Shown here: piece after piece, positions 25,965-33,927 of the stretch
Position numbering within the stretch: position 1 is the stretch's first letter
Layout of the letters: each line of letters begins with the position of its first letter
DNA from: an uncultured Mucilaginibacter sp.
GTDB taxonomy: Bacteria > Bacteroidota > Bacteroidia > Sphingobacteriales > Sphingobacteriaceae
Assembly: GCA_903927645.1 (NCBI GenBank)
Contig: CAIYNX010000178.1
Coordinates: forward strand, 1-45,530
Direction: 5' to 3'
DNA length: 45,530 bases
Position numbers and translations under genes: made by a program
Notes under the pieces: generated by a model
Database searches by the model: none
The model's input: only the letters and a program-made list of their open reading frames with translations
What the model was told of the DNA's origin: nothing

Positions 25965-27191
25965 TTATCTGTTCGAAATAATAAGCAAATCAAGGTCTTT
26001 ACAAGGTATGGTAAATCGTTCACCCAAGTATTTATTGGTTAATTGACCTTGAAAAATATAAACTGCATCACGTATGCCCGATTTTTGCCAAATCACATTT
26101 TTGATACTTCCCTGTTCGCCAATATCTAATAAAATAGGCGCAAAAATATTTGTAAGTGCATAAGTAGCGGTACGAGCAACTCTTGACGCAATATTTGGAA
26201 CGCAATAATGTATTACGTCGTGCTTTCTGAAAATCGGATTGGTATGGTTGGTAATTTCTGAGGTTTCGAAACAACCGCCTTGGTCTATCGCAACATCAAT
26301 GATAACTGAATTTGGTTTCATCCTGCTAACTGTAGCTTCAGAAACTATGCAAGGACTTCTTCCTTCTTTAGCACGCATGGCCCCAATGGCAACGTCGCAG
26401 GTGGTAATGGCTTTTTCTAAAACAATTGGTTGCACTACAGAAGTGAAAACCCGGCTACCTATATTATTTTGTAAGCGCCTGAGTTTATATATAGATGGGT
26501 CGAAAACTTTTACTTCGGCACCTAATGATATGGCAGTGCGAGCAGCATATTCGCCAACTGTACCGGCACCTAAAATCACAATCTCGGTAGGGGGCACTCC
26601 GGTAATACCACCAAGCATCAAACCCTTGCCGTCAAAAATATTACTCAAATATTCGCCTGCTATTAATATGGAGGTAGCGCCTACAATTTCGCTCATGGCC
26701 CGTACCACACACAATGATCCACCTTCATCTTTTAAATGTTCAAAGCAAAGAGCTGTAACTCTTTTATTAATTAGGGCATGAAGGTATTCGGCTTTTAGCG
26801 ATGATAGTTGCAGTGCTGATATTAAAATCTGCCCTGGTTTCATCATTGCTATTTCTTCTAGCGTTGGCGGGGCAATTTTTATGATAATATCTGCTTCGTA
26901 AAGCTTTTTGGTATCATATACTATTTGCGCCCCCTGTTCGCTATAATGGTTATCTTTAAAATTGGCCGCAGCTCCGGCATTACTTTCCAGCATCACTTCA
27001 TGGCCATTGTTTACCAATAAAGCTACAGAAAGTGGTGTTAAGGCTACCCTGTTTTCCTGAAAAGATACTTCTTTGGGGATGCCTATGTATAACCTGTTTT
27101 TCCTGTTTTTTACTTCCAGCATTGACTCCTGAGGTTGCATCAATGCCTGTTTGGCAATATCAGAAAATCCGCTGTATTTCCCTGAACTCAT
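25965..27191 (-). CDS. ald: Alanine dehydrogenase
   Basis: NAD-dependent oxidative deamination of L-alanine to pyruvate and ammonia, or the reverse. The N-terminal catalytic domain starts with IGIPKEVSFQENRVALTP; the Rossmann motif is VILGAGTVGEYAARTA, with DVAIDQGGCFE and HYCVPNIASRVARTATYAL later. The N-terminus is about 35 residues longer than in typical alanine dehydrogenases (MSSGKYSGFSD onward), which is usual for the Bacteroidota form. The length is 408. It follows tsaE after 51 bases and is followed almost directly by the dipeptidase gene; the pair suggests use of alanine released from the cell wall, although the dipeptidase yields D-alanine. Confidence 0.93.
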   Translation of the reverse strand: MSSGKYSGFSDIAKQALMQPQESMLEVKNRKNRLYIGIPKEVSFQENRVALTPLSVALLVNNGHEVMLESNAGAAANFKDNHYSEQGAQIVYDTKKLYEADIIIKIAPPTLEEIAMMKPGQILISALQLSSLKAEYLHALINKRVTALCFEHLKDEGGSLCVVRAMSEIVGATSILIAGEYLSNIFDGKGLMLGGITGVPPTEIVILGAGTVGEYAARTAISLGAEVKVFDPSIYKLRRLQNNIGSRVFTSVVQPIVLEKAITTCDVAIGAMRAKEGRSPCIVSEATVSRMKPNSVIIDVAIDQGGCFETSEITNHTNPIFRKHDVIHYCVPNIASRVARTATYALTNIFAPILLDIGEQGSIKNVIWQKSGIRDAVYIFQGQLTNKYLGERFTIPCKDLDLLIISNR

Positions 27192-27242
27192 TCTTCCTAT
27201 TTTTCTTGATGATGAAGATAAGAAAAATAGTACTACAGTTAT

Positions 27243-27662
27243 TTATAATTGTTCAATTATTATTTCTCTTGAATTTTGCCCGCTAACAGAAATTTTAATT
27301 TTAACATAATGAGGAGGCAACAAATCGGGAACCATTTCGGGCCATTCAACAAAACAATAAGCGCCCGAATAAAAATATTCCTCATAACCCAAATCCATTG
27401 CCTCAGTTTGGCTTTTCAGCCTATAAAAATCAAAATGGTAGGCCTTTTGGCTATTGCTTGCATTATACTCATTTACGATAGAAAAGGTAGGACTTGTTAC
27501 ATTATCCTGTACACCAAGTTCATGGCAAATGGCTTTTATCAGGGTGGTTTTCCCTGCACCCATATCGCCATAAAACAAAAAAATACGGTTATTTGGAGTA
27601 AAAGCCAATAACTGCTTAGCAATTAATAGTAGTTGGGATGGTGAAGTGGATGTTAGTAGCAT
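27243..27662 (-). CDS. tsaE: tRNA threonylcarbamoyladenosine biosynthesis protein TsaE
   Basis: The ATPase partner of TsaB and TsaD in making t6A at position 37 of ANN-decoding tRNAs. Walker A is GDMGAGKTTLIKA, followed by the switch-like SPTFSIVNEY and the segment YHFDFYRLKS, then the acidic DLGYEEYF and FVEWPE, all standard for the family. The length is 139 residues. It begins three bases after the end of the broken toxin gene, in the leftward porX cluster. Essential in many bacteria. Confidence 0.96.
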   Translation of the reverse strand: MLLTSTSPSQLLLIAKQLLAFTPNNRIFLFYGDMGAGKTTLIKAICHELGVQDNVTSPTFSIVNEYNASNSQKAYHFDFYRLKSQTEAMDLGYEEYFYSGAYCFVEWPEMVPDLLPPHYVKIKISVSGQNSREIIIEQL

Positions 27663-27665
27663 TTA

Positions 27666-28034
27666 TTAATTGTGTTCAAACAAAATTAAATCAAGACCTA
27701 TAATTTTATTAAAATCCTTATCTGCCGTAATCATGGGCATATCATTGGTTATTGCAGAAGCTGCTATTATGCTATCAGATAATTTGAGTTTTGACCCAGT
27801 TCTTATTTTTATCGCAGATTCTTTATTGCATTTATCTATGTTTAGTATGGTTATAGAATCTAAAAAGGTTTTAATTATTTCGATAGAACTATATCTCTGA
27901 AAGGTACATAATTCCATTTCAGTTATTGTTGAAATGTACAGGTTACGATTATCTAACATATCACCCACTACTTAATCTCCATTTAGTAAATAAATGCAAA
28001 TATTTTTATCAACGAAAATATCAGTTCCATTCAT
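27666..28034 (-). pseudogene. PIN-domain (VapC-like) toxin, interrupted by a TAA stop
   Basis: The frame beginning with ATG at 28034 encodes MNGTDIFVDKNICIYLLNGD and then meets TAA at 27974-27972. Without a break in frame it continues as VVGDMLDNRNLYISTITEMEL for 100 more codons. The two halves together form one PIN domain: the first catalytic Asp in IFVDKN, Glu in TEMEL, and the C-terminal LKLSDSIIAASA and ITADKDF motifs. A single A-to-T change of a Lys codon would create the stop. PIN toxins of this type are ribonucleases. Unless the stop is read through, only an N-terminally truncated fragment without the first Asp could be made, starting at GTG 27968 or ATG 27959. Its start overlaps the antitoxin gene by 14 bases. 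Confidence 0.85.
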
Positions 28035-28191
28035 TTCTTAAATGCTTTTGAATTACTAAAGCATCCTCTTCAACTTTTATAGCTCCACAAAATTTTTTCG
28101 CGTCAAATTTTTTCTTACCCTTTCTTTCTGACAAAAATTCTTGAATTTTTTTAATTTCAGCCTTATCTTTTAATACCAAAACCTTCTTCAA
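28021..28191 (-). CDS. Small antitoxin of the broken PIN toxin
   Basis: A 56-residue protein that starts at TTG 28191. A stop codon three codons upstream and the absence of ATG leave TTG as the first possible start. It is very Lys-rich. The C-terminus reads FDAKKFCGAIKVEEDALVIQKHLRNEWN in two pieces, a tail I recognise from short antitoxins paired with PIN toxins of Bacteroidota, which ends in the conserved RNEW. The stop lies inside the toxin gene, overlapping it by 14 bases, so translation was coupled. The N-terminus is shorter than in most relatives, so part of it may have been lost too. Confidence 0.65.
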   Translation of the reverse strand: MKKVLVLKDKAEIKKIQEFLSERKGKKKFDAKKFCGAIKVEEDALVIQKHLRNEWN

Positions 28192-28217
28192 ATTTAATTA
28201 AATTAATTAAAAAAAAA

Positions 28218-29771
28218 TTACTTCGGCCCGTAAACAGCTATAGGTATCAACATCTCCTCTAACGAGATACCACCGTGTTGGAACGTTTCGTTATAAAAAT
28301 TAACAAAATGGTTGTAGTTATTGGGGTAAACAAAATATTTATCCTCCTTGGCAAAAACAAAACTGCTGCTTACATGTAACTTAGGTAACATGGCATCATG
28401 TGGGTTTCGTACATAAAATACCTCTTTAGGGTTAAAGTTGAGGTTTTTACCTTGTTTGTATCGCAAATTTGTATTTGTATTGCGGTCGCCAACAATTTTG
28501 CTAGGGGTTTTTACTCTAATAGTTCCATGGTCTGTAGTAATGATAACTCGTACTTGTTTTTGAGCCAAAAACTTCAATAAATCAAACAAAGGGGAATGCT
28601 CAAACCAAGATAATGTAAGCGAACGGTAAGAAGCCTCGTCGCTGGCCAGTTCCCTAATCATTTGCATATCGGTACGGGCATGAGATAGCATATCAACAAA
28701 GTTATAAACTATTACATTCAATTCATTGTTCATTAAATTACTTACCGAATCATTTAATGCCCGGCCTTCATCAATATTTAATATTTTATGATACGAATGT
28801 TTTACCTCCTTTCGCAACAACCTTTTTATTTGATCGGTAACAAACTGTCCTTCAAATAAATTTTTACCACCTTCATCTTCATCATTCTGCCACATTTCGG
28901 GGTATCGTTTTTCCATTTCTAAAGGCATTAATCCCGAAAAAATGGCATTTCGGGCATATTGCGTAGCAGTTGGTAAAATGCTGTAATAGGCATCCTCCTC
29001 CTCTAACCTAAAATATTCGGTAAGCAAAGTGTTCACTATTTTAAACTGATCGTACCTTAAATTGTCTATCAGTATAAAAAATAATGGCCCTTTGCCATCC
29101 AGCTTAGGAAAAACCTTCTTTTTAAACAACTGCGGTGAAGTAATTGGGCCTTCATCCGGATCCTTTATCCAATTCAAGTAATGCCTTTCAATAAATTTAC
29201 AAAATTGGGTATTGGCTTCTGCTTTTTGCAAGGTGAGTATTTCGTGCATGCCAGCATCCTCTAATTTCTCGAGCTCAAGCTCCCAGTAAATCAACTTTTT
29301 ATATACATCAACCCATTCTTTGTAATTTAGGTTATCATTCAATGACATGCCAAGGTTTCTGAAATCTTGCTGGTAAGCCATGGTTGTTTTTTCGGTAACC
29401 AGCTTTTTATTTTCAGTTAGCTTTTTAATAGTAAGCAAAATTTGCTTAGGGTTTACGGGCTTAATTAAATAATCATCAATTTTTGAGCCTATAGCATCTT
29501 CCATCAAATACTCCTCTTCGTTTTTGGTAATCAAAACAATTGGAATATCGTTGTTAATATTTTTTATTTTTGATAGTGTTTCCAAACCGGTTAATCCGGG
29601 CATATTTTCATCTAAAAAAATAAGGTCGAAATAAGTGGTTTTAAAAGCATCTACCGCGTCGTAACCATTGGTTACCGTGGTTACTTTATAACCCTTTTCT
29701 GTTAAAAAAAGAATATGAGGCTTTAACAAATCAATTTCGTCATCAGCCCATAATATGGAAGTCTCTTGCAT
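28218..29771 (-). CDS. porX: PorX-type response regulator with PglZ domain
   Basis: PorX controls type IX secretion genes, working with the histidine kinase PorY and a sigma factor in Porphyromonas. The 517 residues match the family. Receiver domain: acidic pair Asp10-Asp11, phosphorylated Asp54 in LIFLDENMPG, Lys104 in DYLIKPVNP. A helical linker (about 120-220) leads to a PglZ domain of the alkaline phosphatase superfamily: Asp236 in LIDNLRYD, a Thr nucleophile in PTATQYARN (268-270), DMLSHARTD, TTDHGTIRV and the final HGGISLEEML. Published PorX work reports phosphodiesterase activity on oligoadenylates. No DNA-binding domain. It heads the leftward cluster and is divergent from the HD gene. 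No PorY is seen nearby. Confidence 0.95.
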   Translation of the reverse strand: MQETSILWADDEIDLLKPHILFLTEKGYKVTTVTNGYDAVDAFKTTYFDLIFLDENMPGLTGLETLSKIKNINNDIPIVLITKNEEEYLMEDAIGSKIDDYLIKPVNPKQILLTIKKLTENKKLVTEKTTMAYQQDFRNLGMSLNDNLNYKEWVDVYKKLIYWELELEKLEDAGMHEILTLQKAEANTQFCKFIERHYLNWIKDPDEGPITSPQLFKKKVFPKLDGKGPLFFILIDNLRYDQFKIVNTLLTEYFRLEEEDAYYSILPTATQYARNAIFSGLMPLEMEKRYPEMWQNDEDEGGKNLFEGQFVTDQIKRLLRKEVKHSYHKILNIDEGRALNDSVSNLMNNELNVIVYNFVDMLSHARTDMQMIRELASDEASYRSLTLSWFEHSPLFDLLKFLAQKQVRVIITTDHGTIRVKTPSKIVGDRNTNTNLRYKQGKNLNFNPKEVFYVRNPHDAMLPKLHVSSSFVFAKEDKYFVYPNNYNHFVNFYNETFQHGGISLEEMLIPIAVYGPK

Positions 29772-29957
29772 TTTCTGTAATGATTTTTGGTAGCAATATT
29801 TACTGCCTCAATTTAAATTGAAACTCGAATTTTAAGCGTATTTTTAAAATTAAGTAAATAAACCTAAAAAAGGGCTATTTACATCTTTAATTGGTAAATT
29901 AAAGGCAGTTTAATACAAACTTCAAATCACGGGTTTTGTTATAAAAATTTAAAAGGA

Positions 29958-29974
29958 TTAACAAAAATTAACAA
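29958..29974 (-). repeat. TTGTTAA direct repeat, 10-bp period (copy 2)
   Basis: On the plus strand TTAACAA-AAA-TTAACAA; on the minus strand the same TTGTTAA-N3-TTGTTAA layout as at 3869 and 37386. It lies in the divergent region between porX and the HD gene, 17 bases ahead of the -7-like TACCTTTA at 29992-29999, where it could affect either gene. Confidence 0.5.
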
Positions 29975-30029
29975 TTTTAAAATTAACCTGCTACCTTTAT
30001 TTTTCAATTTTGCATTGCAAATACATACC

Positions 30030-31256
30030 TTGAATAAAAAGAAAATAATAAACGATCCTGTACACGGTTTTATCAGCATTCCATCCGAACTGATATTTGA
30101 TTTGATTGAACACCCTTACTTTCAGCGTTTGCGATATATCAAACAACTGGGCATGACCCACCTTGTTTACCCGGGAGCCTTACATACCCGTTTTCATCAT
30201 GCATTGGGAGCCATGCATTTAATGGGGTTGGCTATTGAAACCCTCCGAAATAAAGGACATGAAATAACAAATGAAGAAGAAGAGGCGGTTACAATTGCCA
30301 TATTATTGCATGATATAGGGCATGGGCCATTCTCGCATGCATTGGAAGAGAATATTGTGGTTGGTATATCGCACGAGGATATTTCTATCATGTTGATGAA
30401 TAACCTCAATAAACAGTTTAACGGACAACTAGACTTAGCTATCAGTATTTTTGACGACACTTACCCTCGGCATTTTTTACACCAATTGGTTTCGAGCCAG
30501 TTAGATATGGATAGATTAGACTATTTGAACCGTGATAGTTTTTTTACAGGTGTTTCTGAAGGCGTAATCAGTTCAGACCGTATTATCAAAATGCTCAATG
30601 TATGCAATGATCATATCGTTATTGAGGAAAAAGGAATTTATTCTGTGGAGAAATTTTTGATTGCCCGTAGGCTGATGTATTGGCAGGTATACCTGCACAA
30701 AACAGTCATTTCAGCCGAATTATTGCTATCCAAAATATTAAAAAGAAGCAGAGAACTGGCACTAAACCATGGGGTAGCGTTTAATTTACCCGGATTAGGT
30801 CATTTTTTAAGTAATAAAATTGAAAAAAGTCAATTTATTGACAACCCGATCCATTTGGAGCGTTTTGCAGCATTAGATGACACCGATATTATGGCTGCAA
30901 TAAAGGTTTGGAAAACAAGCGATGATTTTATACTATCAAAACTTTGTGCCGATTTGGTGGAGCGAAAATTATATAAAGTTGACATAAGTAACGAGCAACC
31001 CAACCTCCAATTTATAAACCAGTTGTTAGAAACTGCCGCTAAAAAATACAATATTACTAAACAGGAAGCCTCCTATTTTGTTTTTACTGATAATATTAGG
31101 AATGATGCTTACAAACCCGATGACGGTAATATTTTGATTTTGATGAAAAATGGCAATGTAAAAGATATTGCCGAAGCCAGCGATAATTCAAATTTAGGGG
31201 CATTGTCAAAAACTGTTAAAAAAGCTATTATATGCTATAATAAGGAGTTGATTTAA
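30030..31256 (+). CDS. HD-domain phosphohydrolase (dNTPase-like)
   Basis: An HD-superfamily enzyme related to dNTP triphosphohydrolases and SAMHD1. Metal-binding residues: the RFHHALGAMHLM segment and the HD pair in LLHDIGHGPFSHALE, followed by QLDMDRLDYLNRDSFFTG, the signature of the dNTPase-like group. The start is a TTG: 30030 (LNKKKIINDPVHGF) fits the family's N-terminus and gives 408 residues; a TTG at 30015 would add five. It is divergent from porX and ahead of the lpx genes, 124 bases from lpxD. The substrate is not certain. Confidence 0.88.
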   Translation: MNKKKIINDPVHGFISIPSELIFDLIEHPYFQRLRYIKQLGMTHLVYPGALHTRFHHALGAMHLMGLAIETLRNKGHEITNEEEEAVTIAILLHDIGHGPFSHALEENIVVGISHEDISIMLMNNLNKQFNGQLDLAISIFDDTYPRHFLHQLVSSQLDMDRLDYLNRDSFFTGVSEGVISSDRIIKMLNVCNDHIVIEEKGIYSVEKFLIARRLMYWQVYLHKTVISAELLLSKILKRSRELALNHGVAFNLPGLGHFLSNKIEKSQFIDNPIHLERFAALDDTDIMAAIKVWKTSDDFILSKLCADLVERKLYKVDISNEQPNLQFINQLLETAAKKYNITKQEASYFVFTDNIRNDAYKPDDGNILILMKNGNVKDIAEASDNSNLGALSKTVKKAIICYNKELI

Positions 31257-31345
31257 TTGGCTAATTGTTTAAATTATGTTAAAATGGCTTTTAAATGAAT
31301 GGTTAAACACCCGATATTATTTAAACTTGTATAACTTATTTTAAA

Positions 31346-31376
31346 TTTGCCCAATAATTATTAAAATTTAAATTTG
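31346..31376 (+). promoter_or_regulatory. lpxD: lpxD promoter giving a leaderless mRNA
   Basis: TTTG (31346-31349), a 19-base spacer and TAAATTTG (31369-31376), a full consensus. The -7 element ends four bases before the lpxD ATG at 31381, so transcription should begin at the start codon. The upstream TTTG is itself part of a second TAAATTTG (31342-31349), so two start sites 27 bases apart are possible. Confidence 0.6.
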
Positions 31377-31380
31377 CCTG

Positions 31381-32421
31381 ATGCAATTTACCGCCCACGA
31401 ATTAAGTTTACTATTAAACGGCAAAGTTGAAGGAGACCCATTGGTGTCGGTAAGCAAGCTGGCTAAAATTGAGGAAGCTGGATCCGGATCGTTGTCGTTT
31501 TTGGCTAACCCTAAATACGAACATTTTTTATATACTACCAATGCCTCAGTAGTAATTGTGAATTCCGATTTGGTATTAGCAGCACCAACAAATGCGGTGC
31601 TTATTAGGGTAGAAAATGCCTATACCAGCTTTACATTATTGCTTGAAAGATACAATACCCTAAAACTCCATAAAACCGGTATAGAGCAACTTTCATTTGT
31701 ACACCCATCTGCTCAAATTGGCGAAAACGTATATATCGGGGCCTTTGCCTATATAGGTCCTAATGTAAAAGTTGGAGATAATTGCAAAATATACCCACAT
31801 ACCTACCTGGCCGATGACGTTGAATTAGGTAGCAATGTAACGCTTTTTCCAGGTGTGATTATTTATTTTGATTGTAAAATCGGCAATAATGTAATTATTC
31901 ACTCGGGTACCATTATTGGTAGCGATGGTTTTGGCTTTGCTCCACAGCCTGATGGTACTTATAAAAAAATTAGTCAGATAGGTAATGTCATCATTGAGGA
32001 TGATGTAGAAATTGGGTCAAATACTACAGTTGATAGGGCTACTATGGGCTCAACCATTATACATAAAGGAGTGAAACTTGATAATTTAATACAAATTGCA
32101 CACAATGTAGAGGTTGGAGCCAACACAGTAATTGCTGCACAAACTGGTGTATCCGGTAGTGCTAAAATTGGAGAGAACTGTATCATTGGCGGTCAGGCCG
32201 GGGTGGTAGGACATATCAGTATTGCCAAAGGTTCACAAATTCAAGCAAAATCCGGTATCTCACGCAGTATAAAAGATGAGGGCAAGAAATGGGCAGGTGC
32301 GCCAGCTGTTTCATATAACGATAACATGAGGTCGAACGTTGTTATTAACCGACTTCCTGATCTTGAAAAAAGGGTAAACGAATTGGAAAAGCAAATAATT
32401 GAATTACTAAAAAAACAATAA
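31381..32421 (+). CDS. lpxD: UDP-3-O-(3-hydroxyacyl)glucosamine N-acyltransferase
   Basis: Third step of lipid A synthesis: attaches the N-linked 3-hydroxyacyl chain to UDP-3-O-acylglucosamine. An N-terminal uridine-binding domain (about 1-100) is followed by a left-handed beta-helix of hexapeptides: VHPSAQIGENVYIGAFAYIG and IIYFDCKIGNNVIIHSGTIIG with the catalytic His segment, and DRATMGSTIIHKGV. The C-terminal tail is helical (EKRVNELEKQIIELLKKQ). The length, 346, is normal. First of the group lpxD, lpxC-fabZ, lpxA. Confidence 0.97.
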   Translation: MQFTAHELSLLLNGKVEGDPLVSVSKLAKIEEAGSGSLSFLANPKYEHFLYTTNASVVIVNSDLVLAAPTNAVLIRVENAYTSFTLLLERYNTLKLHKTGIEQLSFVHPSAQIGENVYIGAFAYIGPNVKVGDNCKIYPHTYLADDVELGSNVTLFPGVIIYFDCKIGNNVIIHSGTIIGSDGFGFAPQPDGTYKKISQIGNVIIEDDVEIGSNTTVDRATMGSTIIHKGVKLDNLIQIAHNVEVGANTVIAAQTGVSGSAKIGENCIIGGQAGVVGHISIAKGSQIQAKSGISRSIKDEGKKWAGAPAVSYNDNMRSNVVINRLPDLEKRVNELEKQIIELLKKQ

Positions 32422-32505
32422 CTTTAACCGTTAAACCATTAGTCATTTGGTTTCTCTAAATACTACCATGAATTTTTTGACCAACGACTTAATGAGGTAC
32501 TAAGA

Positions 32506-33927
32506 ATGAGTTATAACATGAACGTAAAACAAAGAACTATTAAGTTGCCGGTAACTGTTTCTGGTACCGGATTACATACCGGCGAAAGAGTAACAATGAC
32601 ATTTAATCCCGCTCCCGAAAATCATGGATATAAATTCAGGAGGGTAGATGTACCTGGTATGCCCATTATTGATGCTGATTGTGATAATGTTACCGATACT
32701 TCGAGAGGTACCACAATATCACAACATGGAACAAGCGTAAGTACTATTGAGCATGTATTAGCAGCATTGGTAGGCTTAGAATTGGATAATATCCTGATTG
32801 ATTTAGATGGACCGGAAACACCTATTATGGATGGTAGCTCCATTGAATTTGTTGATGCCCTTAAAGATACCGGTTTTATTGAACAAGATGCCGATAGGGA
32901 GTATTACCATATTCCATACAATATTCATTATACCGAACCCGATCGTAAAGTTGAAATGGTTGCTATGCCTTTAGACGATTATCGTTTTACCTGTATGGTC
33001 GACTATAATTCGCAAGTGTTAGGTAGCCAGCATGCTAGTATTTCAACTATTTCAGAGTTTGTAAAAGAAATAGCCTCCTGCCGTACTTTTTGCTTTTTGC
33101 ACGAGCTAGAAATGTTGTTGAAGCATAATTTGATTAAGGGAGGTGATTTGAACAACGCCATTGTTGTAGTTGACAAGGATGTAGATGATGAAGAATTAAA
33201 ACATCTGGCTAAGATATTTAACCGCAAAGATATTAAAGTAGCACCGCAAGGTATTTTGAATAATATAGAATTGCGTCATCAAAACGAGCCGGCAAGGCAT
33301 AAATTGCTTGACATGATAGGCGATTTGGCATTGGTTGGTGTTCCGTTGCGCGGGCATATCATGGCAGCAAGGCCCGGGCATGCTGCAAATGTAGCCTTCG
33401 CCAAAAAAATAAAGACTTTAATAAAAAAAGAACGAAGCCGTAAACACGTTAAGGTGTACGACCCTAATGCTAAACCTGTATACGATACCGTTCAGATTAT
33501 GAACATTTTGCCACACCGCTGGCCATTTTTGATGATTGACAAAATATTGGAACTCACCAAAAGCCATGTAGTTGGGTTAAAAAATGTTACCATGAACGAG
33601 GATTTGTTTAATGGGCATTTTCCGGGAACTCCTTTATTTCCGGGGGTTTTGCAAATTGAAGCAATGGCACAAACAGGGGGTATATTGGTTTTAAATACAG
33701 TACCCGATCCGGAAAATTATATTACCTTGTTCCTTAAAATAGAAAATGCCCGTTTTAAATCGCCGGTGATACCTGGCGATACCTTAATTTTCCATTGTAG
33801 CCTACTTGCCCCTATAAGAAGAGGCATAGCTCAAATGAAGGGAATAGGCATGGTTGGCGACCGTATAGTGGTTGAAGCAGAGTTAATGGCACAAATTGTA
33901 AAAAAACAAAAAACTGAAGAAGCATGA
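32506..33927 (+). CDS. lpxC/fabZ: Bifunctional UDP-3-O-acyl-GlcNAc deacetylase / 3-hydroxyacyl-ACP dehydratase
   Basis: A fusion of LpxC, the committed step of lipid A synthesis, with FabZ of fatty acid elongation, a known arrangement in Bacteroidota. LpxC (about residues 1-305): VSGTGLHTGERVTMTF, the zinc His in EHVLAAL, ELEMLLKHNLIKGGDLNNAI and the pair HKLLDMIGDLAL with the second zinc site and RPGHAANVAF. FabZ (about 325-470): LPHRWPFLMIDKIL with the catalytic His, GHFPGTPLFPGVLQIEAMAQ with the catalytic Glu. The ATG at 32506 is used; MNVKQR at 32518 is equally plausible. Its stop overlaps the lpxA start (ATGA), so translation is coupled. Confidence 0.98.
   Translation: MSYNMNVKQRTIKLPVTVSGTGLHTGERVTMTFNPAPENHGYKFRRVDVPGMPIIDADCDNVTDTSRGTTISQHGTSVSTIEHVLAALVGLELDNILIDLDGPETPIMDGSSIEFVDALKDTGFIEQDADREYYHIPYNIHYTEPDRKVEMVAMPLDDYRFTCMVDYNSQVLGSQHASISTISEFVKEIASCRTFCFLHELEMLLKHNLIKGGDLNNAIVVVDKDVDDEELKHLAKIFNRKDIKVAPQGILNNIELRHQNEPARHKLLDMIGDLALVGVPLRGHIMAARPGHAANVAFAKKIKTLIKKERSRKHVKVYDPNAKPVYDTVQIMNILPHRWPFLMIDKILELTKSHVVGLKNVTMNEDLFNGHFPGTPLFPGVLQIEAMAQTGGILVLNTVPDPENYITLFLKIENARFKSPVIPGDTLIFHCSLLAPIRRGIAQMKGIGMVGDRIVVEAELMAQIVKKQKTEEA

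Noticed and set aside
26239..26781. 180-codon open frame opposite ald
   Set aside because: Fully inside ald, without family resemblance; shadow frame.
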